Source: Girardinichthys multiradiatus (lineage: Eukaryota; Chordata; Actinopteri; Cyprinodontiformes; Goodeidae). Taken from it: a stretch of 64,000 bases of DNA. Positions 14,582 through 27,800 of this stretch are shown piece after piece. The stretch is from assembly GCF_021462225.1 (NCBI RefSeq), contig NC_061816.1, positions 5,265,854 to 5,329,853 on the forward strand, given 5' to 3'. Under the pieces are notes generated by a model. It saw only the letters and a list, made by a program, of their open reading frames with translations, ran no database searches and was not told where the DNA came from. The position numbers and the translations under genes are program-made. Each line of letters starts with the position of its first letter. Within the stretch, counting starts at the first letter, position 1.

Positions 14582-17500
14582 CTGTAGAAAGAAAAGGCCG
14601 GGTGTATTAGGAAAAGAGATTTTCGGTAAACACAGTGGAAAAGGGCTCAGAGTAGAGGAAAAAGTAAAAAGATTAAGAAAAAAGATCATCATTTAGGAGA
14701 TCTGGGGTTGATCAAGGTCTTTTGAAGGTTCAATCTACTTCCTCTAATTTTCAACTCTACCTCCTCCTCCTCGCCCCAGTCACCCTGTCCCACACTGGCA
14801 CCATCATTGTCCCAGTTTGGCTCGATGTACGATTGAGCTGCATATTCCTGGTCTTCAGTCCAGCTCTCCTGACCCTCAGTTGTCTCCGTATTTTCCCTGC
14901 TTGGCTGAGCAGAGTTCTGATAACTGCTGTCGCTGTAATCCCAGCCACTTTGGGTCTCTTCTTGGTGCTTGTCATCCTCATGCTGGGATACCTGATCTGT
15001 GTTGGTCTGATCTTGCTATAACAACAAGGGTTGTGCAGCAAAGCAAAGGGTATTTGGGATCATAAGGAAGATCAACGAGATATGCAGGAGAAGGATGAAG
15101 GAGATGCCAGAGTGTTTGAGTTTAATGTGATTAAAATCACAAGAGAGGAAGGTGTGGGATTGTAAAAAGCCAAAGGAAGTAGGTATAGAGTTGGAAAGTT
15201 GATTTTTACACTCCATAACAATGGATATAAAGAGTAAGATGTACAACTGGAGTTTTCTGAAGCAACATGATAAACCTCTGCTTACCCATGATTCCCATGA
15301 TGGCGTCTATAGCGAAGCAGTGAGGAATAAGAGGAAAGACCTTTGTCATGACATTTACCCAACATTTGAAATTTACCCACAAATACGATTCCTGATAACT
15401 GGTTCTGCAGCTTTTGTCTTTCCTGTTCATGCATCCACCTAAATATGTGTTTATTCCTTAACTCTAACCCTAAAAACAAACTACACTAGAGGTCTCTACA
15501 TTGTAGAGAAATCAAAATGGCTGTCCTGGAACTGGAAGGGACCTTGGATTGTTGTCCTCAAAATGTTGTCATTATTATTACTATGAATGGTAAATTGGTT
15601 GTTGAACAAATTTTGTGTCTCATCTGAATTCATTTTTAAGTTGGTGGATAAAAAACGCCCTGTGGGTTGTCTGGGTTGTTGCATCTTTAAGAACCAGGAA
15701 ATATTCTGTTTAAATTTATTTTTTTTAAAGGAATCCCGGTGATTCCTACATTTTCTGACACAAAAAGCAGTTTTTAGGTTCCGGCCTGCCTATTCACAAA
15801 TTAAACAGTGGATAAATTCCCAGCTCAAAAAACCAGATAGAAGAGAAAAGTCAAAGGTTGTTCGTGCAAACTGAGGTAAACTGAGCTCAGATACTAGAAA
15901 TGCAAAGCCAATGAAATCAAGAGGCTTATTCCCCATTTGAGACACACATTAGTTGTGTTTACATGCAATCTGAAGATTTAGAAAAAAAAAAAAACATTTT
16001 AACAGACCAAACATCAAATTTCAAGATGATAAATTGTGAGTACTTACAGATTGCAAGCAAGACTTTTGATAAGCTAAATTCAGACATGGAGAAATTGAAA
16101 TGCATGTAAACACACTCACTTCTGAAATAAACCGTCCACACATCACACACACACCCACCTTGGGAACTGGAATTGTAACAGGCTGAAAAACCTCAACATC
16201 CCAGTCCAGCAGGTTCACCCCTGACCAGGGCTCACACTGCTACACACACACATTTTAAGTTAGAGGATCCAGACAAATATCTCCGTATTGTAAGCAGAAA
16301 TGAACAACATAAAATCAAATGGTTCATTCAACCAGTCTATGTTAGCATATGTCTTCTGCATGCTTGTGGTGAAACTATCAAATAGTTTTAATAAGAGTTT
16401 AGAGACGAGGAGTTCTACAGGGTTGAATCCTCGGGTCTCTTCAGTTTAACCACTACAATCTCTCTAGAGAGTAAAATATTGGAAATGCTTGAAATCTTTT
16501 AACAGTATTGTAATTAACAGATCATAGACTGAATGTGTATGTCTACAGACTTAAATAATAGCGATATAATTTTTTACTGGTATCAATACTTGCAGATAAA
16601 ATTAGGGATGTCACAGCAGGAATCCGGGTCTATTTGATGGAGGTTATTTCTATTTTAAATTAGGATATTTTAGTTTCTGTCTGACCTTTTGTGTTGTGCT
16701 GGTGGAGTTTGTGTTTGTATCTGGCGGCGAAGCCTCTTCCTCAAACATGCCAACGTTTTGCTGTTTTGGGTCTGGAGACGGTGTAAATCTGGGAGGAGGT
16801 CGGCTGGGAGGAGGTCCAGGCTTCTGCACCACAAGCAGGTTTAAAAACAGCAATCACCCATGCATGCATGCAAATGCAGTAAGGAACACACAGGCATGTT
16901 GACAAATACCACAATATATTAGGCTGTTATGCTGTGGAGGTTGATAAAATATTCATAACTGTATATTTATTTGTTGAGGAAGAAAATCAATCAACAACCA
17001 TCTTTAAACCAGCAAAGCTTCATTATTTTTTCTGAGACGTTTACCTTTGGTGCTGGGCTTGTTGATTCACTGTGGTTGGCTTCCTCGCTGAGATGAGAGA
17101 GGAAGATGACAGGGATTAAAAGCCATGATAAAAAAAAAAAATCGGATATAAAGGAAGAGGAGGAAACAATCTCAGAATAGGAAACTTTAAAGACACAAAA
17201 CCATCACCGCAGCTGTTCTATGTTTTGTCCATACGAGGGCGCCAACATGCTTTAAATTACAGAATTTCTTCATTATATTCAAGTACATTTTGGGAAATCG
17301 GTCATAGTGGAGAGCAGCAGAATCAGCCAGGGCCATCTTAAGTTTTATTAGTACTTTATGCAATGCCATATTGGTAAGTTTGATGATGCAGTTTATTTAT
17401 CAACTAAAATCCAGCAGATATAGGATCTGCAGGCTGGGCTATTATAGTCCACAAAACACATGCAGCAGGAGAAGCATGCATGCGGCACATTTTACCTCTT

Positions 17501-18827
17501 TGCACCGTCTCCTTTCTTTGTTGCTGCAGTAGCATCTTTTCTGCACCAGATGGCGTTCTGACGTTATTTATTTTAATTTCTGGCTGTTCATGATTCTTTG
17601 AAAGCATCAGGTTGAACTTACTTGAGCTCCCGCTGCTCCTCCAGTTTGGTCATGACGTCGTTCAGGTTTTGGCTGAGCTGCTCAGAGGAGACTCAGGTAT
17701 TACTGACTGACTGAATAACCTTTAGTTTGATTGATGGAAAGGAAGAGTTTTTACTCACTTTGCTCATTTCTTTGTGGAACCTGTCCTGTTGACCTGCCAG
17801 GCTCTGGAATGTGCCAACATAGACACCAACACGACTAAAACACAAACAAACACATCGTTGACAGTTTCATCCAACGGGTATGAATACCAGGATCTGTCAG
17901 ATTCTCACCTGTCCCACAGAACTGGGAGCTCGTCCTGTAACTCCACATTCAGCTCCTCGAAGATCTTTTGAGCCCGGCCCAGTTCCTCCTCCGCCTGCAG
18001 AAACAAAACCAAAGACAGTGAGAAATGATGAATATTATTAGGTGTGTCCAACAGAAATCGCTGAGGAAAGACATCCAGCTGGCAGACAAGCAGGGTTTCA
18101 TACAGCAAGTTCAGAAACATGAAGGTTGGTGAGATTCTGGTTGAAACCAAAAGGTCCGGTTCTAATGAGTCTCAGCATCAGCAAATAATTTAGTAATCAA
18201 TGCCTAACTATTGACGGTATTAGTCCATTACCTACTTGTTAACTTTGTTTATATGTCAGCCAATTAGCTAATCATTTAATTTGATTAGTCATTCAGTTTG
18301 CTTCCTTGTTATTCTGTAGCTAGTCTGTCCTTTTGTCTGTATGATTTTGTTAGTTCAATTAGGTCTATTAGTTGTTAGTTAAATAATTTGTTGTATTTTT
18401 CTGTAAGTTAGGCTCTTATTTTTCAAGATTGGTCCCTTAGTTAGTTAGTTAATTACTTAGTTAGTTAGGCAGCTGGTCAGTTCCTTAGTGTATTGGTCAG
18501 CATGTTAGTTATTCAGTAAGTAAGTCAATTATTTATTTAGATAGTTTGATCATTTTTTATTCACTAGTCAGTCAAATCAGTCAGTCAGTTAGTTAGTTAG
18601 TTGGTTAGTTTGTTTTTTGTAAGTAAGTCAGTAGTTTAGTTTGTTCATGTTAATTTATTAATCAGGCAAATTATTTGCCAGTCTATTTTAGTTAGTTAGT
18701 TAGTTATTAGTTAGTTGATTTGTTTAGAAGTTAGTTCAACACTGACGAACATGGTCAATTAGTTGTTAGTTAAATAATTTGTTGTATTTTTCTGTAAGTT
18801 AGGCTCTTATTTTTCAAGATTGGTCCC

Positions 18828-18862
<35 letters not shown>

Positions 18863-21800
18863 TAAACAAGTCAGTCATTTGGTAATTAGTAAATCAGTTA
18901 GTTAATAAATATTTTAATAATTAGCTAACTTGGTTATGAGTTAGGTAATTTAAAATTAATCATTCAGACAGCTGTCAGTAAGTTACTTTATCAATCAGTT
19001 GATTGGTTAGTTATTTAATTTGTTTAATAGTCAGTAGTGTTTTTTGTCGATAAATTGCTTAAGTTTTATGGGAACCCAACAACTCCAAATAATCCAGTCA
19101 ATCTTTAATTTAAACAAGGTGATTGACTTTAATCATATCAATAAGATGGACACATTTAAATTTATTCAAAGGATTTAGATGAAAAATTTGTAAAATAAAA
19201 TCTGTATAAAACAGATAATTGTTTGGAAGATCAATTATTAAGTATTTAAGTTCTGACGACAGCTTTACTCTGCGATGATCATGAGAAGGAGACAACTCTT
19301 TATTTCTCTTTTTTTTTTTCAAAAGTGAGGAGGATGAGAAGAACCAGAGCTTCACCTGGTTGTAGGAGAGGTTAGTCTGAGCCACCTGGTGGGCAGAAAT
19401 CAAACCCTGAGCCCAGCTGGGAGCGGCCATCTCCAACAAGGCTGCTGGCTAACACCACACACCATGCAGGACGGTCAGAGAGGGGAGGAAGAGGAGGGAG
19501 TAGAGGCGGTGAAGAATAGAAGGAGCAAGACAGAAGGCAAACAAGAACAATTCAAGACAAATGCAAACATGTGCATTAGTTTCTGCGTAAAGGAAAACGG
19601 ATTATTGCTTTAATACATTTAATTAGCTGCAGATTCATGTGAAACTGTAAGTCTGATTGATTCAAGGTGGTATAAATCTAAAAGGAGCATGGTAACAACT
19701 AAACTAATGGAGCATCAGTTGTTCATGAGCTAAGAATGACACTACCCCTCATACCCCCTTAAATAAAAATGCTTTCAGTTTTTCAGTTTGTTACCAGCCA
19801 TGCTCAAATCCAAACCATTGAAACCAGCATGCGCTCCCTCCTGGCTGCTTACCTTGGCGATCTTGGCCTCATCCTTCTTCTTGCCTTTCTGTAAGGAGGC
19901 AAAGTGATGGCGGGCGCTGTCAAAGTCCACCAACTTCCTCTCTCGCTTCGCTATACGAGCCTGTTAGACATTGCAGTGACATGTGCATCAACTCAACTTT
20001 AAGCTTTTCATAAAAGGGGTTGCTGGTATTATGTGTCAAGATGTGTCCCTTATAGTCACTTTATGCCCCCTTGAGTCTTTTTCTTGTCCCTCTGTGGTCA
20101 AGTTATGTCTCTTTATGGTCACTATATGTCCCTTTGTGTTCGTGTTGTGTGTCTGTGGACAAACTGTGTCTCTTTTTGGTCTTTTTATGTCCCTTTGTGG
20201 TGTATTGTGTCTCTTTTTGATGATGTTGTGTGTCTTTTCTGTCGTTTCATGTTTCTTTGTGGTCTATGTGCCTTTTCTGTGTCTGATTCTCAAGCTCACC
20301 TTGATTTCCGGAAACTGAGCCAGGTACGTGTCCATGCACAGCAAAGTTTTGTCTGTCAGGTTCTGATGATAACCCAACCACAATGTGTCTGTGTCCTGGG
20401 AGGAGAGAATTATAATCTTGTTTATTGTAAAACTCTTTGATGTTTTCACTCTGCCAGGCTGCTTCTGCATTATACTTCTAAGCATAAAGATGTGGACTGT
20501 GATTTAGGCGTCTCTGCTGTGAAAATAAGTGCTTTGTGTTTTTAGTATAGTTTTTCCTGTTGGAGCTGATTGCATGCGCTACAATTTTACTATTGAACGC
20601 ATCAGAGCTTAAATGTTGCTGGACGATCCCTGTGGTCCAATGCTTGTGTCATGTTTCATGCATGGCACTGTGAAAACACTGTGATGATCTCATCTGCACT
20701 TGGTTACTTCCTTTCATTCAATGTGTCTCAAGACACCAAAGTCTCTGATCAAAAACGTGTGATGAGCGGAACAGACTTCAAGGTATATAAACTTTTTTAC
20801 CTCCAGGTTATTGTCCAACTCCTTCTCTATCATCTCCTTCAGGATGAAGCATGAGAGGGGCATGCAGTTAGAGAAGAGAGAGTATCAGCAGGAAGAAACA
20901 GGAGGAAAAACGCTGCTCAGCTTCACAGAATCACAAACAGCCATAAAAGGAACACAACAACATGCAGGAAAGTCAGATACGTCTTCTCCAGCTCTTTCAT
21001 GCACCTTTCAGGATGTAGTGTTATATAAACTCAGAGGAACCTCTATAGGTGTCTCACCTCCACCAGTGCATCCATCTCCTCTTTTCCAAACCAGTCCGGT
21101 TCGTACATGTCAGCGAGACAGTCCTGCAGCCGCCGCGACGCATCGTGCATTGCTAGAACAAACAGAAACGCAGTCATGCAAAGCAACCCTAACTTCTTTG
21201 ATTGGCTGCTGTAATCTGCACACATTGGATCTGCAGGGAAACCTTCAGACTGCAGTGTGTCTAAAGCAGACTCACCTTTGACTGCTGCTAGGTAGGCCTT
21301 GAGGTCTCTCTGCACTTTGCTGCCTTCAGTCTAAAAACAGCAAACACAGACAGTGAGGAAAAGGAGCAAGAAGACGACTGTGAAGTTGGTGCCGTTGAAC
21401 GAGGAGAACTGTTGCCCACCATCTGCTTGTTGAAGTTAGCCACCAGCTCCTCGAAGGCAGTGTCTCGAGTCTCATCGGCTTTACCGAGCTTCTGCAGGAC
21501 CTGCAGGGAGAACCGGAGAGATTTTATCCATCCATCCATCCAACTCTGGTTTGGATCAGTGTCTCAGGACTGAACAGAACATATGAGCTCAAGACAGGCT
21601 CAGGGCCCCTGGAGAGTAATAAAAATAATCCCAAAAAGAGGCAACCGCAGAGAAGGATTTTGTTCAAAAGTCACAGAAAAGCAGACTTTTACCTTCAGTC
21701 TACAGGAGTAAATGTGGTAAACAGTAGAAGGTGACGGTGAAGCTCGATTGCTGTTAAAATGTGATTTAATAGTTGTGACCTTCTTATTTATGTGAATTTG

Positions 21801-24800
21801 AAGAGCATGTTAGGCCTGAAAAAGCCCAACACTATATTGTTATTTCTGGGCTTAACAAAGACAATGGTTGGCCAAACTGAAATGGCCTAGAAAACATTTC
21901 CATGGACATTCAATGTTTGGAGGAGAGAGACAAAATCATCTAAAATGACCTCAAATGTGAAGAAGATATGCAGAAAACCCATGTGACACATGACAAAAAA
22001 CAAAGACAAACAAAAGACTGCTAATTTATACAATTAGTAGATGGAAAACAACACATTTGGGCCACTTAAATAATCCAAAATGGCCTCGACACCAGGAAAA
22101 AATAAATAGTTACTAACCAAATAAAAATCTAGCTAAAGTCAAGTGAAGTCTACATAAAGACATAAAACAGTGAGAATAAAGAGCAACGGTAAGGAGGAAG
22201 CAGATTTCATCTGGGAGTTCAGGGAAGTTTTATTAGGATGTGATGGTATGTGCAGGTCAAAGGTCAAGTCTTTAGCACCCCAATTTTAGTTTGAAGCATT
22301 TGAAATGATCGAATTTAGGTCATGTGTGTTTCAGTATTCATCTTTCTGTTTTCTATACTTATTATCCAACAGTTTCAGAAGGAGTTTAAAAAGAGAAACA
22401 TTTACTGAAAAGAAAAATGTGACTTCTTGGTATATATGTAACATGATAAATCCAATCAGATGAAGCAAAACAAATATTATCTATAATAATAAGTATAGAA
22501 AACAAGTAATGTTTCTGCTTTTTTTCCACTCAGTTTGTAGTAAATCATTGACCAATCTGAGCTCTGCCTCTTCTCACAGGTGAAATGAGTTACTCTGATT
22601 CTACTCAGGTGTGTTTTCAGAACTCAGGATGTTTTTGGCTGCAGCAGGTGAGAAATTCAACAAAATAAAAGTTTATTTTCTGCAAAAACTGAAAGGATGA
22701 ATCTGCATCCTGACAAACAGAAGGTAATTTATATTTATAAAAAAAGAAAAATACAGAAATATCACCTTTTAATCAAATGGTTCCTTTAAAAAGTGATTTG
22801 TTTAATATCAGACATTTTTCACCTTATACTTCTTTGTTTTCAGTATTTCAAACTTTCCTAAAATTGTTTTTTTTTCTAATTAGTTTGAAATATTTTTTAA
22901 TGTTTGGATTATTTGAAGTTTTACACTGATTTTTTTTAAAGTTTACTTAAAGATTATGATCAATTTATGCATTTGTTTTATTTTTTGATTTATATAATTT
23001 TATAATCAATTATCTTAAAAAAATGTTAAATGAGAAAGACCAGTTTTTTTAATTTAATCGAATTTTTTAATAAATTGGAATAATCGTAGTCTGATAGATT
23101 CTAATTTGTGTCATATATTTTCCTAATTTAATTGACTCTCTTGTCTTCTCTGGTCTCCAATTCCTCCTCCGTTCCTTTCATCTCAAACTCAAACATACGG
23201 CAGCAGATGAGGTGGTCACAAACATGTTTCTCTGTTGTTGTCAGGGGAACGAGGTCAGCAGCTAATCTGATCAGATGACTGACTGCGAGCACATGGACCA
23301 GCCTCCACCACCGCCACCTCCACCACCTGCCGCCGTAATCCGGTGACGAGGCGACGTAGGGGACTTCCCCTCTGCTGCTCTGAGTATGGCCATCAACACC
23401 TCACTCTGTAAGACACACCATCAGTCAGGATGAGGTTCAGTGAAGCTGCTCTGAGGGACTAAGCTGGTTGAGTTCAGGCAGCAGAATGCTGCTAAATCCA
23501 TCCTTATTCCGGGAAAAAATGACCATTGTTTCTGATTCTCAAGATCAGACCTTAAGAAAGTGTCAACCAGGTGAGGTTCATAGCTCATCAGGGGTGGGTT
23601 CTTGCCCACCTGTCTGTGGAGGGACCTGTCAGATTTACAAGGACATTTAGATTCAGTTTGGAATAACGAAACATTTCAGGTTTTCACAAAGACAGAAGAA
23701 CAAAGTATCAGTCCCCCATCTGCCAGTGTTTGGTTTCAGGCACCCAGAAATACCCCCAAACATATTTACAGGCAGGCTGAGGGGTATTAAGGGCTGTGAG
23801 GAGAAGGTCTGAGGGTTAAATATAGCTGCCCTGCCCACAGCAGTGAGACAGGACAGGTGCTGAAGCCAAGCAGGACAACTTCCATGTATGAGGAGGTTGG
23901 ATTGAAATGACTCTTTTTAGAGAGCCTCAGACTCCAGTTTAATATCTGTAATTTTGACTGTAGATGGTTGTTTTTACATTATAATGAAAGAAAAGGTGCT
24001 ATGTTCAGTCTGTTGTTCAGAAGCTCTTAAAAGTATACACACCCCTGGTAAAATAAAACACAAGACCATGATGAATAATTAAAAAACTATTTCCACCTTT
24101 TCTTACTGAAAACAAACACATCTGCTGGAAGGACCAAAATGTGATTGTTGCAATAATCTGGTTGCATGATTGTGGACCTCCTCAAACTAAGACTTAAAAT
24201 CACTCTTCATCTTCTTTGCTTTTGAAGAGAATGTAAGGCCTAAACAAGTTCAACCTCCATGTTTTACTGTAGGTGTCTTTAATGTGCCATTTGGACTGAT
24301 ACCTTTGTATGATAACATCCTTCAATTTTTGTGGAACCTCTTTTCAAACTAGCCCTTTAGCTAAATTATGCTAATGTTAAAAAGTCAGTAAAACCTTCCA
24401 CAGACGGCTGAACCTTATTTTAGATTAATCAGATTCACTATAACTGATGGCAGGTGTCAACTAGAACTGAAAAAAAAGCTGTTTAATCAAAGTTATTAGC
24501 CCTCATGTGGATAAACACAAACACACAGCAGTCAGCATGTTCTCACCTTTTAGGGAAAACATGGTGACTGGTTTCCGCATAAAGAACCAAAGTTAACCCG
24601 GGTATTTTCCAAGTTTTAAATCTTTAGTTCACTCCTAAATAGAGCGCTGTTTAACACCATTAGGAAGAGCTGCGTTAAATTGAAGGTTCTAAAAAAATAA
24701 TTCCTGCCAAAACTTTCTTTTTCTACCTACAAAGGAAATGTCAACGTTCTTATTAGTTGGCTTCAATTTATTAAATCTCTAAATAAAGTTTTAATTCATT

Positions 24801-27800
24801 AACATTCTTGAAGGCTAAGTTGGTTTTCACCCCACCACCAAACTGGGTCTTCAGTTGTTCTATAAATGCCTTCCCTTCCATTATTAAAACTCCACTATTA
24901 AAACATTATTAAAAACACTGTCAGACCAGCATGAAGAAGGTCTTTATGCAGGACAGAGTCGGACCCAAAGTCTGATCCATTTGATTAGGTCTTTTTAGTT
25001 TCTGTTCCCTTGTAGAACTTATTAATGATTCAGTGCTGCTACTTCAGAGACAGATGAAGTCATTGTGGTTTCAGTTAGGAGGCTTCCACTGATAATACTA
25101 AATAGGTCAGAGGAAACAATACTAGAGGTATATTTACTAAATATTAAGGGAAATTAGTTTTACAGCAGTCAGTTGGATGTAGAAAGTAAGAATGATCGCT
25201 CACAATGTACACAGTTACACATTCCAGTTGAAAATATGACTGATGATGTCTTTCTGAGCTAATTAATTCTTCCATTCCATTAAACAAGCTAATAACAGCA
25301 TTTCCTGAATGAGTTATTTGTGAGTTTAGTGGTATGTCTCTGACAAACAGCCACATTTCTGCAGGTTATCATTCCCAGACTCTGAGCTGACTGCAGGGTA
25401 AATTAACCAGATCAATTTCTTGCAAATCCGAATAACTAATGTAATCAACTGTCGACTACAAAGATTGTAAACGTAAAATTTAATAACAACTCATCGTTTT
25501 GAACCACGACGATGATTTTTATAACTGTAACTCTCTACAGGACGCAGTGGTGAGGAAATCAAATGCTGCATTGATTGTTTTGAGGCCTAATTTCCCACAT
25601 AGAAATTTAACAAATGTATTCCGATCTTCAAACATTTAGTTTTTTTATGAGTTGCTGTGTAAGTGGTCACGGGGGAGCTGGTGCCCATCTCCAGCAGTCT
25701 CCAGGCGAGAGGCGGGGTACATCCCGGAAGGGTCGCCAGTCCATCGCAGGGCAACACAGAGACACACAGGACAAATAGCAATGCACATATCCATATCTAG
25801 GGGTGATTGAGAGAGAAAAATTAAACTCTGTCATGTTTTTGGACTGTGGGAGGAAGCCGGAGTATATTGCAGCCAATATAAATATGCATTTATGTTGTAA
25901 AGGAATTGGAGAATAACACCTCTCAATGTTGAATTTCTGAATAAATCAAAGTGCTTTGTAATGACATACAAACTACCCTCACTGCAGCACTTTACAGACA
26001 CATAATGAATTAGAACATTAGTGTATTTTGGTACTTTAACTTAAAAAGTGATATACTTATATAGATGAATTACACACAGAGATATATTTTAAGGTTTTTT
26101 TCTATTTGATTCTAGCTAACAACTAATGGTAATAAAAAATTTACTTTCTCAGAAAATTTCAACGTTAAATAAGATCAATTTTAATTGTGTGGATTTCTCT
26201 TACAGAAATGTGGATCTGTGACTCTCCCCAAAACTCTATAATTTGCTTTTACTGATAATCCTCTCAAGGCTGCAGTTATGCTTATTGCTGGTGCACCTTT
26301 TTCTACCATACTTTTTCCTTTCACTGAACTTTCCATTAATTGTCTTGAATATAGACTCTTTCGTGGCTTACCCTCCTTGTGCAGGGTGTCAACGACTGTC
26401 TCCTGGACATCTGTCCAGGCAGCAGTCTTCCCCATGATTGTGTCGTCCAAAATGTAACATTTCTGTATTACACACTATATGTAGGGGTTTGGACCGCGGG
26501 GAAGGGGTGAAGAGAAATGTGACTGAACCTTTTGTGTGTTGTAGGCCCAGGGGTTTATTATAAGTACAAGTCCTAAGTAGGGTTACGAGTTTGTAGAAAG
26601 AGGAGATCTCTCATTGGTTCTGATCTCAGTCCATTTCCTCTGTTTCCTATAAATGCAGAGACACTTCCTGGGTGACTGGAATGCTCCTAAATAAGATCCC
26701 TCACCAACGTGCTGGGAATGTGGAGGCTGTTTCAGTCAGCAGAGAGTCGCAGAGGCAGCAGCTGTTCTTCACTGTTCATTACTAGTACTGGTCCGAATGT
26801 CAGCAGAAAGGCTCGTTAGACTCACTTTCATCAAACAATGACTTGTTTTTCACAGAGACATAAATGACTCAGCAGTAATGATGAAAGAAAAATATTTAGT
26901 CACAGCTAAGGGGGAGTTAAGGGAAGGAGTTTGCATAAAATTGACCAGAAGCTTGATTAATCGCTCACATTCAACATGAGCATGAAATACTTAAACAACT
27001 AAAATAATCTACATTAAAAGAGTGAATGAAACCCATACATTTGTCTTACTATCCCCTTTAACTAATTAACTTAGACCTTAGGGCAGGGGTGTCCAAGCTT
27101 TTTGTCATGTGGCCCAAACTGGCAAGTCTAATGTTCTTCAAAAAATAAATTTCTTCTAAAAACTAAAGTCAAAAAAATGATGTTGAGAATGTTTTTCACC
27201 TGCTCAATGATTAAAGTAGTCAGAAAGAGATGTGTAAATCAATGTGGATCAAAAACTTAGAGGGTTTTGAACGTTTGCCTCATTAAAAGAAAAGCATCCA
27301 GTTTACAAATTATTTTGGGCTTGATTGGAAAAAAATAGAACAAATTGAGTCTGTTCTCAACAATGCGAACAGGATTAAGTTAACTGTTCCTTTTTAAAAA
27401 CTCCAGCTGTATTTAGCTAAGTGTAATATATTAATTAAAAGCAGATTTGGTGCAACAAAGACTTTCTTTGACTAAAAGTCGCTGATAGATGAGGTCCTAG
27501 TTACTAAAGCAAAAAGCTCGGTTAAGATGAGTAAAAGACGAAAACTGTGTTGTACCTAAGATTTTTTATTGTGAGAAGATTTTAATTTGGCTGTAATAAT
27601 TTTGCGTTATTCAAAAATAAAAAGTCTGCAGCTGCATCAAGCACCTGTGCTGGGGGGTTGCGTTTGGTTCTTTATCGAATTGCAGTCAGGGGGGGCCCAC
27701 AAAATCAGGAAAGGAGCCGAAAATGGCCCCCGGGCCGCATTTTGGACACCCCTGATTTTATTTCTTATCTTTGAAGAATGTCCTTTCGCTCAGGGGTTCC

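Noticed and set aside
20811..21281. 156-codon + strand frame
   Set aside because: Runs antisense across three bin1 exons and introns; no independent support.
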